The translations under genes and the position numbers were made by a program. This document shows positions 1 through 6,602 of a stretch of 10,880 bases of DNA, piece by piece. The notes below the pieces were generated by a model. That model did no database searches. It was not told the DNA's origin and saw nothing but the letters and a program-made list of their open reading frames with translations. The stretch is taken from assembly GCA_003219115.1 (NCBI GenBank), contig QHPN01000134.1:3061-13940 (forward strand), read 5' to 3'. Origin of the DNA: Verrucomicrobiota bacterium. Its GTDB lineage: Bacteria > Verrucomicrobiota > Verrucomicrobiia > Chthoniobacterales > UBA10450. Position 1 is the stretch's first letter. Each line of letters opens with the position of its first letter.

Positions 1-294
1 CGCAGTGAGATTTTGGTGACGAATGATAGTGGACCGGCTCATTTTGCCTCCATGACACCAATTCGCGTCGTCACCTTGTTCGGGCCGGAGACGCCGGCGC
101 TGTTTGCCGCGCGATCGCCAAACGCGACTGCCCTCTGGGCTGGCATCGCCTGCAGTCCCTGTGTGAACGCCTACAACAACCGGCAATCGGTCTGCCGCAA
201 CAATCTTTGCATGCAAGCAATCACAGTTGACGATGTCTTCGAAAAAGTGACGCGCATTTACGATTCTCTTCGGAAGAGAACACCGGGAAATTAG
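1..294 (+). CDS. Glycosyltransferase family 9 (heptosyltransferase-like), C-terminal part
   Basis: Only the last 97 codons are present; the frame is open from base 1 and the start lies upstream of the window. The fragment carries the family 9 nucleotide-sugar binding signature NDSGPAH (codons 8-14), followed by a conserved LFGPETP segment (base 79 onward). A cysteine-rich tail follows (CSPC, then C-x4-C-M), which is common in family 9 proteins of this type. Family 9 enzymes transfer heptose or related sugars from ADP- or nucleotide-activated donors to lipopolysaccharide core or other envelope glycans at the cytoplasmic face of the inner membrane. The acceptor and sugar cannot be told from this fragment. 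The gene ends 10 bases before the next glycosyltransferase on the same strand, so the two are probably co-transcribed. Confidence 0.88.
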   Translation, partial: RSEILVTNDSGPAHFASMTPIRVVTLFGPETPALFAARSPNATALWAGIACSPCVNAYNNRQSVCRNNLCMQAITVDDVFEKVTRIYDSLRKRTPGN

Positions 295-300
295 TTGCAC

Positions 301-305
301 AAGGA
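301..305 (+). promoter_or_regulatory. Ribosome binding site that bears on the next gene's start
   Basis: AAGGA at 301-305 runs directly into the ATG at 305, so it cannot serve that ATG. It sits 5 bases before an in-frame GTG at 311, a normal Shine-Dalgarno distance. This favours GTG 311 as the real start, giving a protein two residues shorter. This is an inference from spacing only. Confidence 0.4.
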
Positions 306-1816
306 TGGGTGTGCCAACTCATAGCCCACAGCAATTTCGCTTCGCCGTGCTTGGGCTGATCCTACTCACGGTCGTTATACGCCTTCCGTCTCTTTTGCAT
401 CCCCGGCCAATTAATAGTGAAGCAATGTATTCCGTCGTGGCGAACGAGATCATCGACGGAGGCCGACCTTACCTCGACGCGGTAGAGCGCAAACCACCGC
501 TTCTTTTCTGGACGTACGCGGCGGTATTCAAAGTTGCAGGCAAGTTCAATTGGACGGCGCTTCATGTGGTCGCCCTCGTCTGGACCCTATCCGCGATGGC
601 GGGCCTCTATGTGATCGGTCGCGAGTTGTTCGATCGCAGTACCGGCTTGATTGCCGCGCTCTTCTACAGTGTTTTCCAATCCTGGGCGGTATGGAAGAAC
701 CTCACATTCGACGCCGAGATGCTGATGAATCTCCCTATCATCTGGGCGTGGGCAATTGCGCTTCGCCGCAGTTCATCACGATTGCGACCTGAACTCTTCG
801 CAGCAGGCGCGCTCTTGGGAGCGGCCTTCTTGCTCAAACAGCCGGCCGCGATTGCAGCGGTCCCGCTCGGCATTTACCTGCTCCTACCGAGCTATCGAAC
901 TAGCCGCAGCTTGATGCGATCGAATTCGATCATTCATGCAACCACGCTCACCACAGGATTTTTCGCAGCCCTTGGTCTGGTGATGATTGGGCTTTGGAAG
1001 CAAGGCATCCTCCGTGAAGCATTCTACTGGACGATTGCTGGCCACGACGTTCCGCATGTGTTTTGGCAGACCGGAATCGTGACTACGCTGGCCTTCCTCG
1101 GAGCTTGTTTGCCCTTGGTAGTCGGGGCCATAATCGCGTGTCGAGATAAGGATAAGATTTGGGCCGGGAGGAAGGCAGAACGAACCGCGCTCCTGGGGCT
1201 TCTTGCCGCCTCGGCGATTGGCGCTGCAGCCGGCGCTCGCTTTTACCCCCATTATTATGTTCAATTGATCCCTCCGCTCGCACTGCTCGCGGCGCCGTAC
1301 TACGCACGACTTTGGTCCCGGGCAGTGGAGCCGCCCTACTGGTTATTGCGACCCAGGGTGACCTACGTGTGGCTGGCTCTTACGGTTGTTGCCTTCTCAA
1401 TCGAGCATTGGATGGGGCTGGCTTCACGACGGCTCCCGTCTGAAACGGGACGATATTTGTTCGCGCATGCAGCTCCCGATGACAGAATTTTCGTCTGGGG
1501 TCAGTCTTCAGAAATCTATCTTGATGCCCATAAGCGTCCTGCCTCTCGTTACATCACAACATTCCCGCTTACGGGTTATGTCTTCGGTGGGACGATCCCT
1601 GGTTTTGATACTCGTAGCCGGATTTTGCCCGGCGCGTGGAGCACCCTTCAGCGAGATTTTGCCAAACATCCGCCCAGCTACATTGTCGATGTTCAGTCCG
1701 ACTCGAGAACCCTCCAGTACCCAGTCAAGAACTTTCCGATTCTCGACACGCTTCTGAAGGAACGGTACCAGCCGGTCGCGCGCACCGCCGAGGGTACGAT
1801 TTATCGGATGCGCTAG
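305..1816 (+). CDS. Membrane glycosyltransferase, GT39/ArnT/PMT-like
   Basis: This is a 503-residue polytopic membrane protein. A first membrane helix at about residues 13-31 is followed by a short extracytoplasmic loop with INSEAMY (36-42) and GGRPY (52-56), then KPPLLFW (63-69). This is the layout of the PMT_2/ArnT superfamily, in which a conserved acidic residue of the first loop takes part in transfer; E39 is the candidate here, and the position before it, often Asp in the family, is Ser. Many more hydrophobic helices follow to about residue 370, and then a soluble periplasmic C-terminal domain containing FVWGQSSEIY. Such enzymes move a sugar from a polyprenyl-phosphate carrier to a lipid or glycan on the periplasmic side. 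The acceptor is unknown. The ATG at 305 lacks a usable ribosome site, so GTG 311 may be the true start. It probably shares an operon with the family 9 enzyme upstream. Confidence 0.85.
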   Translation: MGVPTHSPQQFRFAVLGLILLTVVIRLPSLLHPRPINSEAMYSVVANEIIDGGRPYLDAVERKPPLLFWTYAAVFKVAGKFNWTALHVVALVWTLSAMAGLYVIGRELFDRSTGLIAALFYSVFQSWAVWKNLTFDAEMLMNLPIIWAWAIALRRSSSRLRPELFAAGALLGAAFLLKQPAAIAAVPLGIYLLLPSYRTSRSLMRSNSIIHATTLTTGFFAALGLVMIGLWKQGILREAFYWTIAGHDVPHVFWQTGIVTTLAFLGACLPLVVGAIIACRDKDKIWAGRKAERTALLGLLAASAIGAAAGARFYPHYYVQLIPPLALLAAPYYARLWSRAVEPPYWLLRPRVTYVWLALTVVAFSIEHWMGLASRRLPSETGRYLFAHAAPDDRIFVWGQSSEIYLDAHKRPASRYITTFPLTGYVFGGTIPGFDTRSRILPGAWSTLQRDFAKHPPSYIVDVQSDSRTLQYPVKNFPILDTLLKERYQPVARTAEGTIYRMR

Positions 1817-1847
1817 GTCTGGCAAGCTGGTTGGAGTACGATCATTT

Positions 1848-1876
1848 TTGGAAATGTCCAGCGAGTCCGCTATAAA
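1848..1876 (+). promoter_or_regulatory. Candidate sigma70-type promoter for the CDP-alcohol transferase gene
   Basis: TTGGAA (1848-1853) and TATAAA (1871-1876) are separated by 17 bases, the optimal sigma70 spacing, with 4/6 and 5/6 matches to consensus. Transcription would start near 1883, leaving a leader of about 27 bases before the ATG at 1910. The 93-base gap 1817-1909 holds no other gene. No convincing Shine-Dalgarno sequence precedes the ATG. Confidence 0.45.
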
Positions 1877-1909
1877 AACCCGAGTGATGAAACGCTTCGA
1901 CATCTAACA

Positions 1910-3214
1910 ATGCTGGAAACTTCTCTGCCACAGTTATTGATAGTGGCCGACTCACCAGAGGCTCTCACAGACTTGTGCGGCATCTCTTTGCTCGAACGAA
2001 CGCGTCGCAACATCCGGCAGCTCGAGTTTTGCGAAGCAGTGATCTGGTCTAACTCCATCAAATCCATAGAGGAGCATGTTACCAAGCAGTCGTGGCACCG
2101 TGAAGATGTCGCGCTGGAATTTCGCGAGCGCAAAGGCCCGCAGCTGACGATAGGCGACGTCCAGGACTGCCTGTCAGCAGAGCGAGTTCTTGTAGTCTGG
2201 GCGGGCTTTTATTGTGATGGCCGTTTGCTCCGCGCGCTTGCTCAAGCAGAGCAGGACTCCGTCCTTATCGACTCAGACGTGCCGTCGATCACGGCGCCAC
2301 TGTGGAAGAATTCCGGCAAACAGTCTTTTGGTCGAAGCGTCTGTGCGGCCGTGGTGTCGACCGAATGGGTTTCAAGAAAAAATCGAAATGCCGTACTAAG
2401 GAAAGAGCTTGAATCGGACGTAATGTCAGGCCGCATTGCAGCCATCGATGCCGCTAAACAGCAAGCGTACGTCCCGGGCATGCGCCGGATTGTTCGGCCG
2501 GTTTTCTTTTCCGCTCCTTCGCCGGAATTCCGGCCGCTGGCCGAACGTTTGCTGCGCGACGCGACACAGAGCGGTGTCCTCGATTTTCCAGCGCTCGTGC
2601 ACGCGCCGATTGAGAAGTGGCTTGTTTCGCATCTCTGTCGAACGACGATCACTCCGAATCAGATCACGCTTGGAAATGGAGTCCTCGGGCTGGGGGCGAC
2701 TGTGTTTTATGCCTATGGATATCTTTGGGCCGGAGCGTTGCTCGCTTTAGTTTTTGGAGTTATCGATGGGGTTGACGGCAAGCTTGCGCGCCTGAAGGTT
2801 CAAACGACCAGGCTCGGTAAAGGCGAGCACGTGCTCGATTATTGCATCGAGATGTCATGGTGGGCGGCTCTCGCGTATTATTTTCACTCTGGCGGTCAGG
2901 TTCCCTACGCTTATACGATATGGCTCGTCTTCTTCGTCGCTGATCTGCTCGAGCGCCGGGCGAAGGGGTTCGTTGGGCGAAAACTTGGCCGCAGTCTCGA
3001 TGATGTCTCGCGATTCGATCGACTCGTGCGCTATGTTGCGGGCCGTCGCAATATCTATACCTGGCTGTTTACCTTTAGTCTCGCACTCGGGATGCCAGCG
3101 AATGGCTTCATTTGGCTCTGTTTCTGGGGAATGGCGAGCGCCGTGATCCACGTCTTCCGCGCGCTACAGATTCGCTCCGCGTCCTCCCCAAAAAATGCCG
3201 CAGCGATCTCCTGA
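1910..3214 (+). CDS. CDP-alcohol phosphatidyltransferase with nucleotidyltransferase-like N-terminus (IPCT/DIPPS-like)
   Basis: A 434-residue two-part protein. Residues 1 to about 170 resemble a sugar-nucleotidyltransferase fold (LLIVADS near 9-15, SLLERTRRNI near 26-35, LVVWAGFYCDGRLLRAL near 93-110) but lack the usual glycine-rich AAGxGxR nucleotide loop. Residues about 250-434 are a CDP-alcohol phosphatidyltransferase. ITPNQIT (247-253) leads into two membrane helices and then D286-x2-D289-G290-x2-A293-R294, the metal and CDP binding motif. The second acidic pair is atypical: after G303 the likely ligands are E306 and D310, where the family pattern is G-x3-D-x3-D. More membrane helices follow, with GRRNIYTWL at 378-386. 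The order matches bifunctional inositol-1-phosphate cytidylyltransferase/phosphotransferase proteins, which make CDP-inositol and condense it with a second alcohol or lipid. The myo-inositol-phosphate synthase gene in this window supports an inositol substrate, but that remains inference. A relic of a second copy lies at 4500-4672. Confidence 0.8.
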   Translation: MLETSLPQLLIVADSPEALTDLCGISLLERTRRNIRQLEFCEAVIWSNSIKSIEEHVTKQSWHREDVALEFRERKGPQLTIGDVQDCLSAERVLVVWAGFYCDGRLLRALAQAEQDSVLIDSDVPSITAPLWKNSGKQSFGRSVCAAVVSTEWVSRKNRNAVLRKELESDVMSGRIAAIDAAKQQAYVPGMRRIVRPVFFSAPSPEFRPLAERLLRDATQSGVLDFPALVHAPIEKWLVSHLCRTTITPNQITLGNGVLGLGATVFYAYGYLWAGALLALVFGVIDGVDGKLARLKVQTTRLGKGEHVLDYCIEMSWWAALAYYFHSGGQVPYAYTIWLVFFVADLLERRAKGFVGRKLGRSLDDVSRFDRLVRYVAGRRNIYTWLFTFSLALGMPANGFIWLCFWGMASAVIHVFRALQIRSASSPKNAAAIS

Positions 3215-3275
3215 CACAAGCTGAGGTTGCGGGCGGCGAAAAGCAGCGTGTCGCTATCGCGCGCGCGCTTTTTCA
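3208..3275 (+). pseudogene. Relic of an ABC-transporter ATPase signature motif
   Basis: In the frame starting at 3208 the sequence reads through AGGEKQRVAIARAL (3229-3270), the ABC signature and following helix (family form LSGGEKQRVAIARAL). No Walker A lies before it and no Walker B (DEPT) after it, so only about 15-20 codons survive, and the 5' end overlaps the last codons of the CDP-alcohol transferase. It is on the + strand, whereas the intact ATPase at 4641-5348 is on the - strand. By eye its bases differ clearly from that gene, so it is not a very recent copy. The rest of the gap up to 3441 shows no recognisable gene. Confidence 0.55.
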
Positions 3276-3441
3276 GCGAGCGTGTGATGCAGCACATTCT
3301 GGCTGCAGTTGTCGATCGCGCTTGATGCGCTCGAAGATCTCCATCCGGCGGCGGGACCTTGGTGCCGTCTGCGCCTGAGATCTGAACGGATTGGAGCCTG
3401 CACGATTGACATTACGTCTGTGACCGTGATAAGGGAAACGA

Positions 3442-4461
3442 ATGTTCGATCTCCAGCAGGCCTTTCGCGTTTTTGACACCAAACCGTGGGCTGCGCACTT
3501 GTACGTGACGGAACAGTGCAACTTGGATTGCCATTATTGCAACCAGTTCAACAACTCGATTCCGCATCCGGCCGTGGCCGATCTCAAGAAGTGGATGGAT
3601 CACATTCGGAAGCTCGGCGTCACGCGCCTCGGTCTGCAGGGGGGCGAACCGCTCAAGCATCCGGACATTGTGGAGATAGTGCGTTACGCAAAATCCCTTG
3701 GCTTTTGCAAAGTGAGCATGTCCACAAACGGATTTCTCTTGGACCGCCAGCTCCTCGCGGACCTCGAAGCAGCGGGCCTCGACAGCCTGCACATTTCCGT
3801 GGACCGGATGACGCCGATCGCGAGCACGCGCAAATCGATGAAGTCGATCCTGCACAAGCTCTACTGGTTCAAAGATTCCAAGATCAAGCTGAACGTCAGT
3901 GGCGTCCTTTTCAAAGAGACGCTCGATGAGATGGGACAGGTGGTGGACACTTGCCTCGACCTAGGCATCCCGGTCCATGCGCGCGCGGTGCACGACGATC
4001 TCGTGCACGAGCGGACCTTACGGGACCCAAATGCGAGCGAGCCGCTGCTCCGCTTTATCGAACAGCAGGAGGAACTGAAGCGCAGCGGAGAGAAGATTCA
4101 CACGAGCTGGAACCTTCTCGCTTATCAGAAAAGTATGTTGCAGCGGGAACCGGTCGAATGGACCTGCGTCGCGGGCTACAAATATTTCTTCGTCTCATCG
4201 ACCGGCAAGTTCTGGCTCTGCAGTCAGGTGCGAACCGAGCGGCACATTCTCGAGATCACGCGGGAAGATTTGCTGAGCCATAATAAGAAGAAGAGTTGCC
4301 AGGCGAGGTGCGGTGTTTATTGCACGGTGGAAACCTCACTGTTTGTGCACCATCCGGTGCAGTACTTGGGCCGGGAAGTGGCGAACCGGCTGGCAACTCG
4401 CGTGTCAAGGCTGAGGGGCGGTGGTCCCAAGCGCATTCGTGATCTGGCGGCCGCCCAGTAA
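3442..4461 (+). CDS. Radical SAM protein with SPASM/twitch-like C-terminal cysteines
   Basis: A 339-residue protein. The radical SAM cluster motif C-x3-C-x2-C is at C26, C30 and C33 within TEQCNLDCHYC. The SAM-binding GGEP is at 67-70 and STNG at 94-97, both typical of the MoaA/PqqE/SkfB branch. The C-terminal part has five further cysteines (C242, C260, C286, C290, C294), with C242-x17-C260 followed by C-x3-C-x3-C. This resembles a SPASM or twitch domain that holds an auxiliary iron-sulfur cluster. Such enzymes use the 5'-deoxyadenosyl radical on peptides or small molecules, and here the substrate is unknown. No small precursor peptide gene is evident beside it. A good ribosome site, AAGGGA at 3431-3436, lies 5 bases before the ATG. 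It is flanked by relics of two other genes and is transcribed away from the export operon. Whether it belongs to the lipid pathway cannot be told from sequence. Confidence 0.88.
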   Translation: MFDLQQAFRVFDTKPWAAHLYVTEQCNLDCHYCNQFNNSIPHPAVADLKKWMDHIRKLGVTRLGLQGGEPLKHPDIVEIVRYAKSLGFCKVSMSTNGFLLDRQLLADLEAAGLDSLHISVDRMTPIASTRKSMKSILHKLYWFKDSKIKLNVSGVLFKETLDEMGQVVDTCLDLGIPVHARAVHDDLVHERTLRDPNASEPLLRFIEQQEELKRSGEKIHTSWNLLAYQKSMLQREPVEWTCVAGYKYFFVSSTGKFWLCSQVRTERHILEITREDLLSHNKKKSCQARCGVYCTVETSLFVHHPVQYLGREVANRLATRVSRLRGGGPKRIRDLAAAQ

Positions 4462-4499
4462 GGCGAAGCTCCGTTTTACGCAGCCCCCGCGGCCGTGGT

Positions 4500-4672
4500 C
4501 GACTCCTGCGCTGTATCGCTGGTCGCCGCAACATTTATACGCGGTTGTTCGCCTTCTGGCTTCTCCTTGGAATGCCCGCGAACGGTTTATCTTGCTTTCC
4601 TGTTGGGGAATTGCGAGCAGCGCAATCCACATCTTTCGTGCTATCCAAATCCGCAGGCATGGCTGGCAATAA
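4500..4672 (+). pseudogene. Frameshifted C-terminal relic of a second CDP-alcohol phosphatidyltransferase
   Basis: From 4500 the frame reads RLLRCIAGRRNIYTRLF and on to GMPANG (ending 4586). This matches residues 371-399 of the intact enzyme at 1910-3214 at 22 of 29 positions by eye. After GGT (4584-4586) one base is missing. The homology then continues in another frame as FILLSCWGIASSAIHIFRAIQIR and ends at TAA 4670-4672, matching the intact C-terminus at about 15 of 23 positions. Base identity over the first 87 bases is about 70%, with many third-position differences, so the copy is old and was selected as protein before it decayed. Everything upstream of residue 371 is gone. The relic's last 32 bases overlap, in antisense, the 3' end of the ATPase gene. 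Confidence 0.8.
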
Positions 4673-5348
4673 TGCGGCCATCTTGCATCTCATGTATCCA
4701 ATCGCAGGCTTCGGCAATCGCCGGGTTGTGCGTGACCAGGAGCAGCGCCATTTGCTTTTGCTGGACAATGGTCTTTAACAGATCAAAGGCGCGCTGCGAA
4801 TTTTTTGTGTCGAGGTTACCTGTCGGTTCGTCGGCCAAGACAATACGAGGATGGTTGGCCAACGCGCGGGCGATTGCAACCCGCTGCTGTTCACCGCCCG
4901 AGAGATGACGGCTCGCACGCTGAAGTTTGTCGGAGAGACCAACCGCCGCCAGCAACTCCGCCGCGCGATCGCGCATGGCGGTTTCGGATAATTGGCCCAA
5001 CCGCCGCATCGGGATCATGACGTTTTCATGCGCCGTAAAGTCCTCCATCAGGAAATGAAATTGAAAGATGAACCCAATGAATTCATTGCGTCTGCGGGCA
5101 AGTTCATCATCGGGCAAGTGCGAAACCGTTTCAGCTTCGAGCATGACAAAACCGCCGTCCGGATGATCAAGGAGTCCGAGGATATACAAGAGCGTGCTCT
5201 TTCCGCATCCCGACGGACCGACGACGGCGTGAACAGTTCCCGGTGCAATATCGAGAGAAACTCCGCGGAGAGCGTGCACGCGAGATTCATCTTCGCCCAG
5301 GTAGCGTTCGATATCGCGACAACTCAGAGAAATGTCGGGCGTCGTCAT
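4641..5348 (-). CDS. ABC-transporter ATPase, LolD/MacB/DevA class
   Basis: A 235-residue nucleotide-binding subunit counted from the ATG at 5348. That start is chosen because its ATGA overlaps the permease stop (5345-5347), and the homology begins just after it. An in-frame start at 5399 would add 17 unconvincing residues. All ATPase motifs are intact: Walker A GPSGCGKST (44-52), Q-loop Q96, signature LSGGEQQRVAIARAL (149-163), Walker B with catalytic glutamate LADEPTGNLD (171-180), and H-loop H207. PTGNLD is typical of the LolD/MacB/FtsE class, which powers FtsX-fold permeases that move lipids, lipoproteins or small molecules across the periplasm rather than through the bilayer. It is the last gene of a five-gene operon. 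Its 3' end runs into the antisense of a gene relic, so its last few residues may be secondary. Because it is translationally coupled to a frameshifted permease, its expression may be reduced. Confidence 0.9.
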   Translation of the reverse strand: MTTPDISLSCRDIERYLGEDESRVHALRGVSLDIAPGTVHAVVGPSGCGKSTLLYILGLLDHPDGGFVMLEAETVSHLPDDELARRRNEFIGFIFQFHFLMEDFTAHENVMIPMRRLGQLSETAMRDRAAELLAAVGLSDKLQRASRHLSGGEQQRVAIARALANHPRIVLADEPTGNLDTKNSQRAFDLLKTIVQQKQMALLLVTHNPAIAEACDWIHEMQDGRIIASHACGFG

Positions 5349-6602
5349 ACGCTTGAGCCGCGCAAGGTGGTGACAGGCGGAAGTTGGGCCGCGCGCCACG
5401 CCGGCACGTAACTAGCGATAAAGACTGAGATCATCGCCAGCAGTGTCGCCCAAAGATAATGCCGCCAGTCCCACGCCACCACGAAGTAATCAGTGGAAAG
5501 CAAACCGCGAAGGTGGATCGGGATCTTCGATACACCCCACGTTAGCACCGCGCCCATCGCACACCCGATCAAAGAGCCCAACGTCGCCACCAAGGCTCCC
5601 TGCCACAAGAAAATCGCGCCGATATCAATACGCCGGTAGCCCATCGAACGCAGGATCGCGATCTCTTTTATTTTCGAAAGCACTGTCATGGTCAGCACGT
5701 TGAAGATGCCGAACCCGGCGAGCAGGATGACGAGCGATACCGTGATGGCGGCCGAAATTTGCAGCGTCCGAAAGAGCTGCAGGGTCGATTCCTCACGCTC
5801 CTGCCAGCTGGCTGCATCGTGTTGAAAAAGGGTTTCGAAATGCTGCGCCAATGCCGGAGCACGGTCCACATCGCGGAGTTTGTAAATGATCATGGAAGCT
5901 GCGTACGGTTTTCGCAGGAGAATCTGGGCAAGACGTGCGTGGCAATAGATTCGGGTCAAATCGATGGCGCCAACGCCACTGCGCGCGAGCGCCGCGACGT
6001 CAAAGCGTCGGTATTGACCGCCCGGAGAAAGCAACTGAACGGTGTCGCCGACTTCCACGTTCAACAGAGCGGCCAGACGGGTTCCAACGACAACGGAGTT
6101 CGGCTACGACAACGGAGTTCGGCTTGTTTCGGAAATCATCCAGACTGCCATCGACAATCTGATGAGCGAGATCGGTCGTCTGAAGATGGAGTGCCGGCTC
6201 AATGCCGTAGAGATCGACGGTCGCATTCTCAAAGCCCGAGCGCGCGCTCAACGTCCCGCGAAGAATGGGCGAGCACGCGACGACATTTGAAAATTGGCGA
6301 CTGACTCGCATGATTTCATTCACGTTGGTGATACCCTCGAAATACTGCCGATGGGCGGCATTGGTTCTCGAAGTCTTGGGAGGTACGATCGAGGCGGTTT
6401 GACGCGGTTCGAAGCGTGAGCGGACAACGAGCGCGCCATTGCTCCCCAATGTGGAATTGATGAAGTATTCCGCGAACCCGCGTGTCTGGGCTTGCAGGCA
6501 GATAAAAAACGCGACGCCGAACACCACGCCGCTGAGACTCAGAAGCAAAGCCCGCTTACGATGACTGAGAAAACGAAGGGCAATGTAAAACGGCGGTGTC
6601 AC
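5345..6602 (-). pseudogene. FtsX/LolC-LolE/MacB-type ABC permease, broken by a 19-bp tandem duplication
   Basis: Two adjacent frames together encode one permease. From the GTG at 6602 (GTGA overlap with the adaptor's stop) the first frame gives the N-terminal membrane helix (about residues 17-37) and much of the periplasmic domain. It is correct to about residue 165 (FRNKPNSVVV), then reads out of frame and stops at 6000-6002. The second frame, ending at 5345, resumes with GTRLAALLNVEVGDTV, a typical core motif of the family. It continues to three more membrane helices, including NVLTMTVLSKIKEIAILRSMGY, the cytoplasmic coupling segment. Exactly one copy too many of a 19-base unit lies at the junction. 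Removing it joins VVV to GTRLAALL and gives 413 codons including stop (412 residues), normal for LolC/LolE-type permeases. As sequenced, no functional four-helix permease can be made. Confidence 0.88.
6087..6124 (-). repeat. Exact 19-bp tandem duplication inside the permease gene
   Basis: Two identical 19-base units, acgacaacggagttcggct on the + strand, lie at 6087-6105 and 6106-6124; the flanking bases differ. Because 19 is not a multiple of 3, the extra copy shifts the reading frame. Deleting either copy restores a continuous permease frame. Confidence 0.97.

Noticed and set aside
3112..3378. An 88-codon + strand gene overlapping the end of the transferase
   Set aside because: The first third lies out of frame inside the transferase gene, and only the ABC signature stretch is recognisable. 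The remainder has no protein-like pattern, so only the relic at 3208-3275 is kept.
3406..3433. Promoter for the radical SAM gene: perfect TTGACA at 3406-3411 with GATAAG at 3428-3433
   Set aside because: The -10 would overlap the ribosome site and put the transcript start at the ATG, which conflicts with the good Shine-Dalgarno sequence at 3431-3436. Probably a chance -35 match.
3412..3855. Long antisense open frames inside the radical SAM, glycosyltransferase and TolC-like genes
   Set aside because: They mirror strongly supported genes on the other strand, have arginine- and proline-rich shadow composition and no recognisable domains.
4421..4672. A small + strand gene of about 83 codons after the radical SAM gene
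   Set aside because: Its first half is out-of-frame sequence, partly inside the radical SAM gene. Only the last part matches the transferase C-terminus, after a frameshift, so it is part of a relic.
5345..6064. A separate 239-residue permease gene starting at TTG 6064
   Set aside because: The frame begins in the middle of the periplasmic domain and lacks the first membrane helix. Removing one 19-bp repeat joins it seamlessly to the upstream half, so it is the 3' part of a broken gene.
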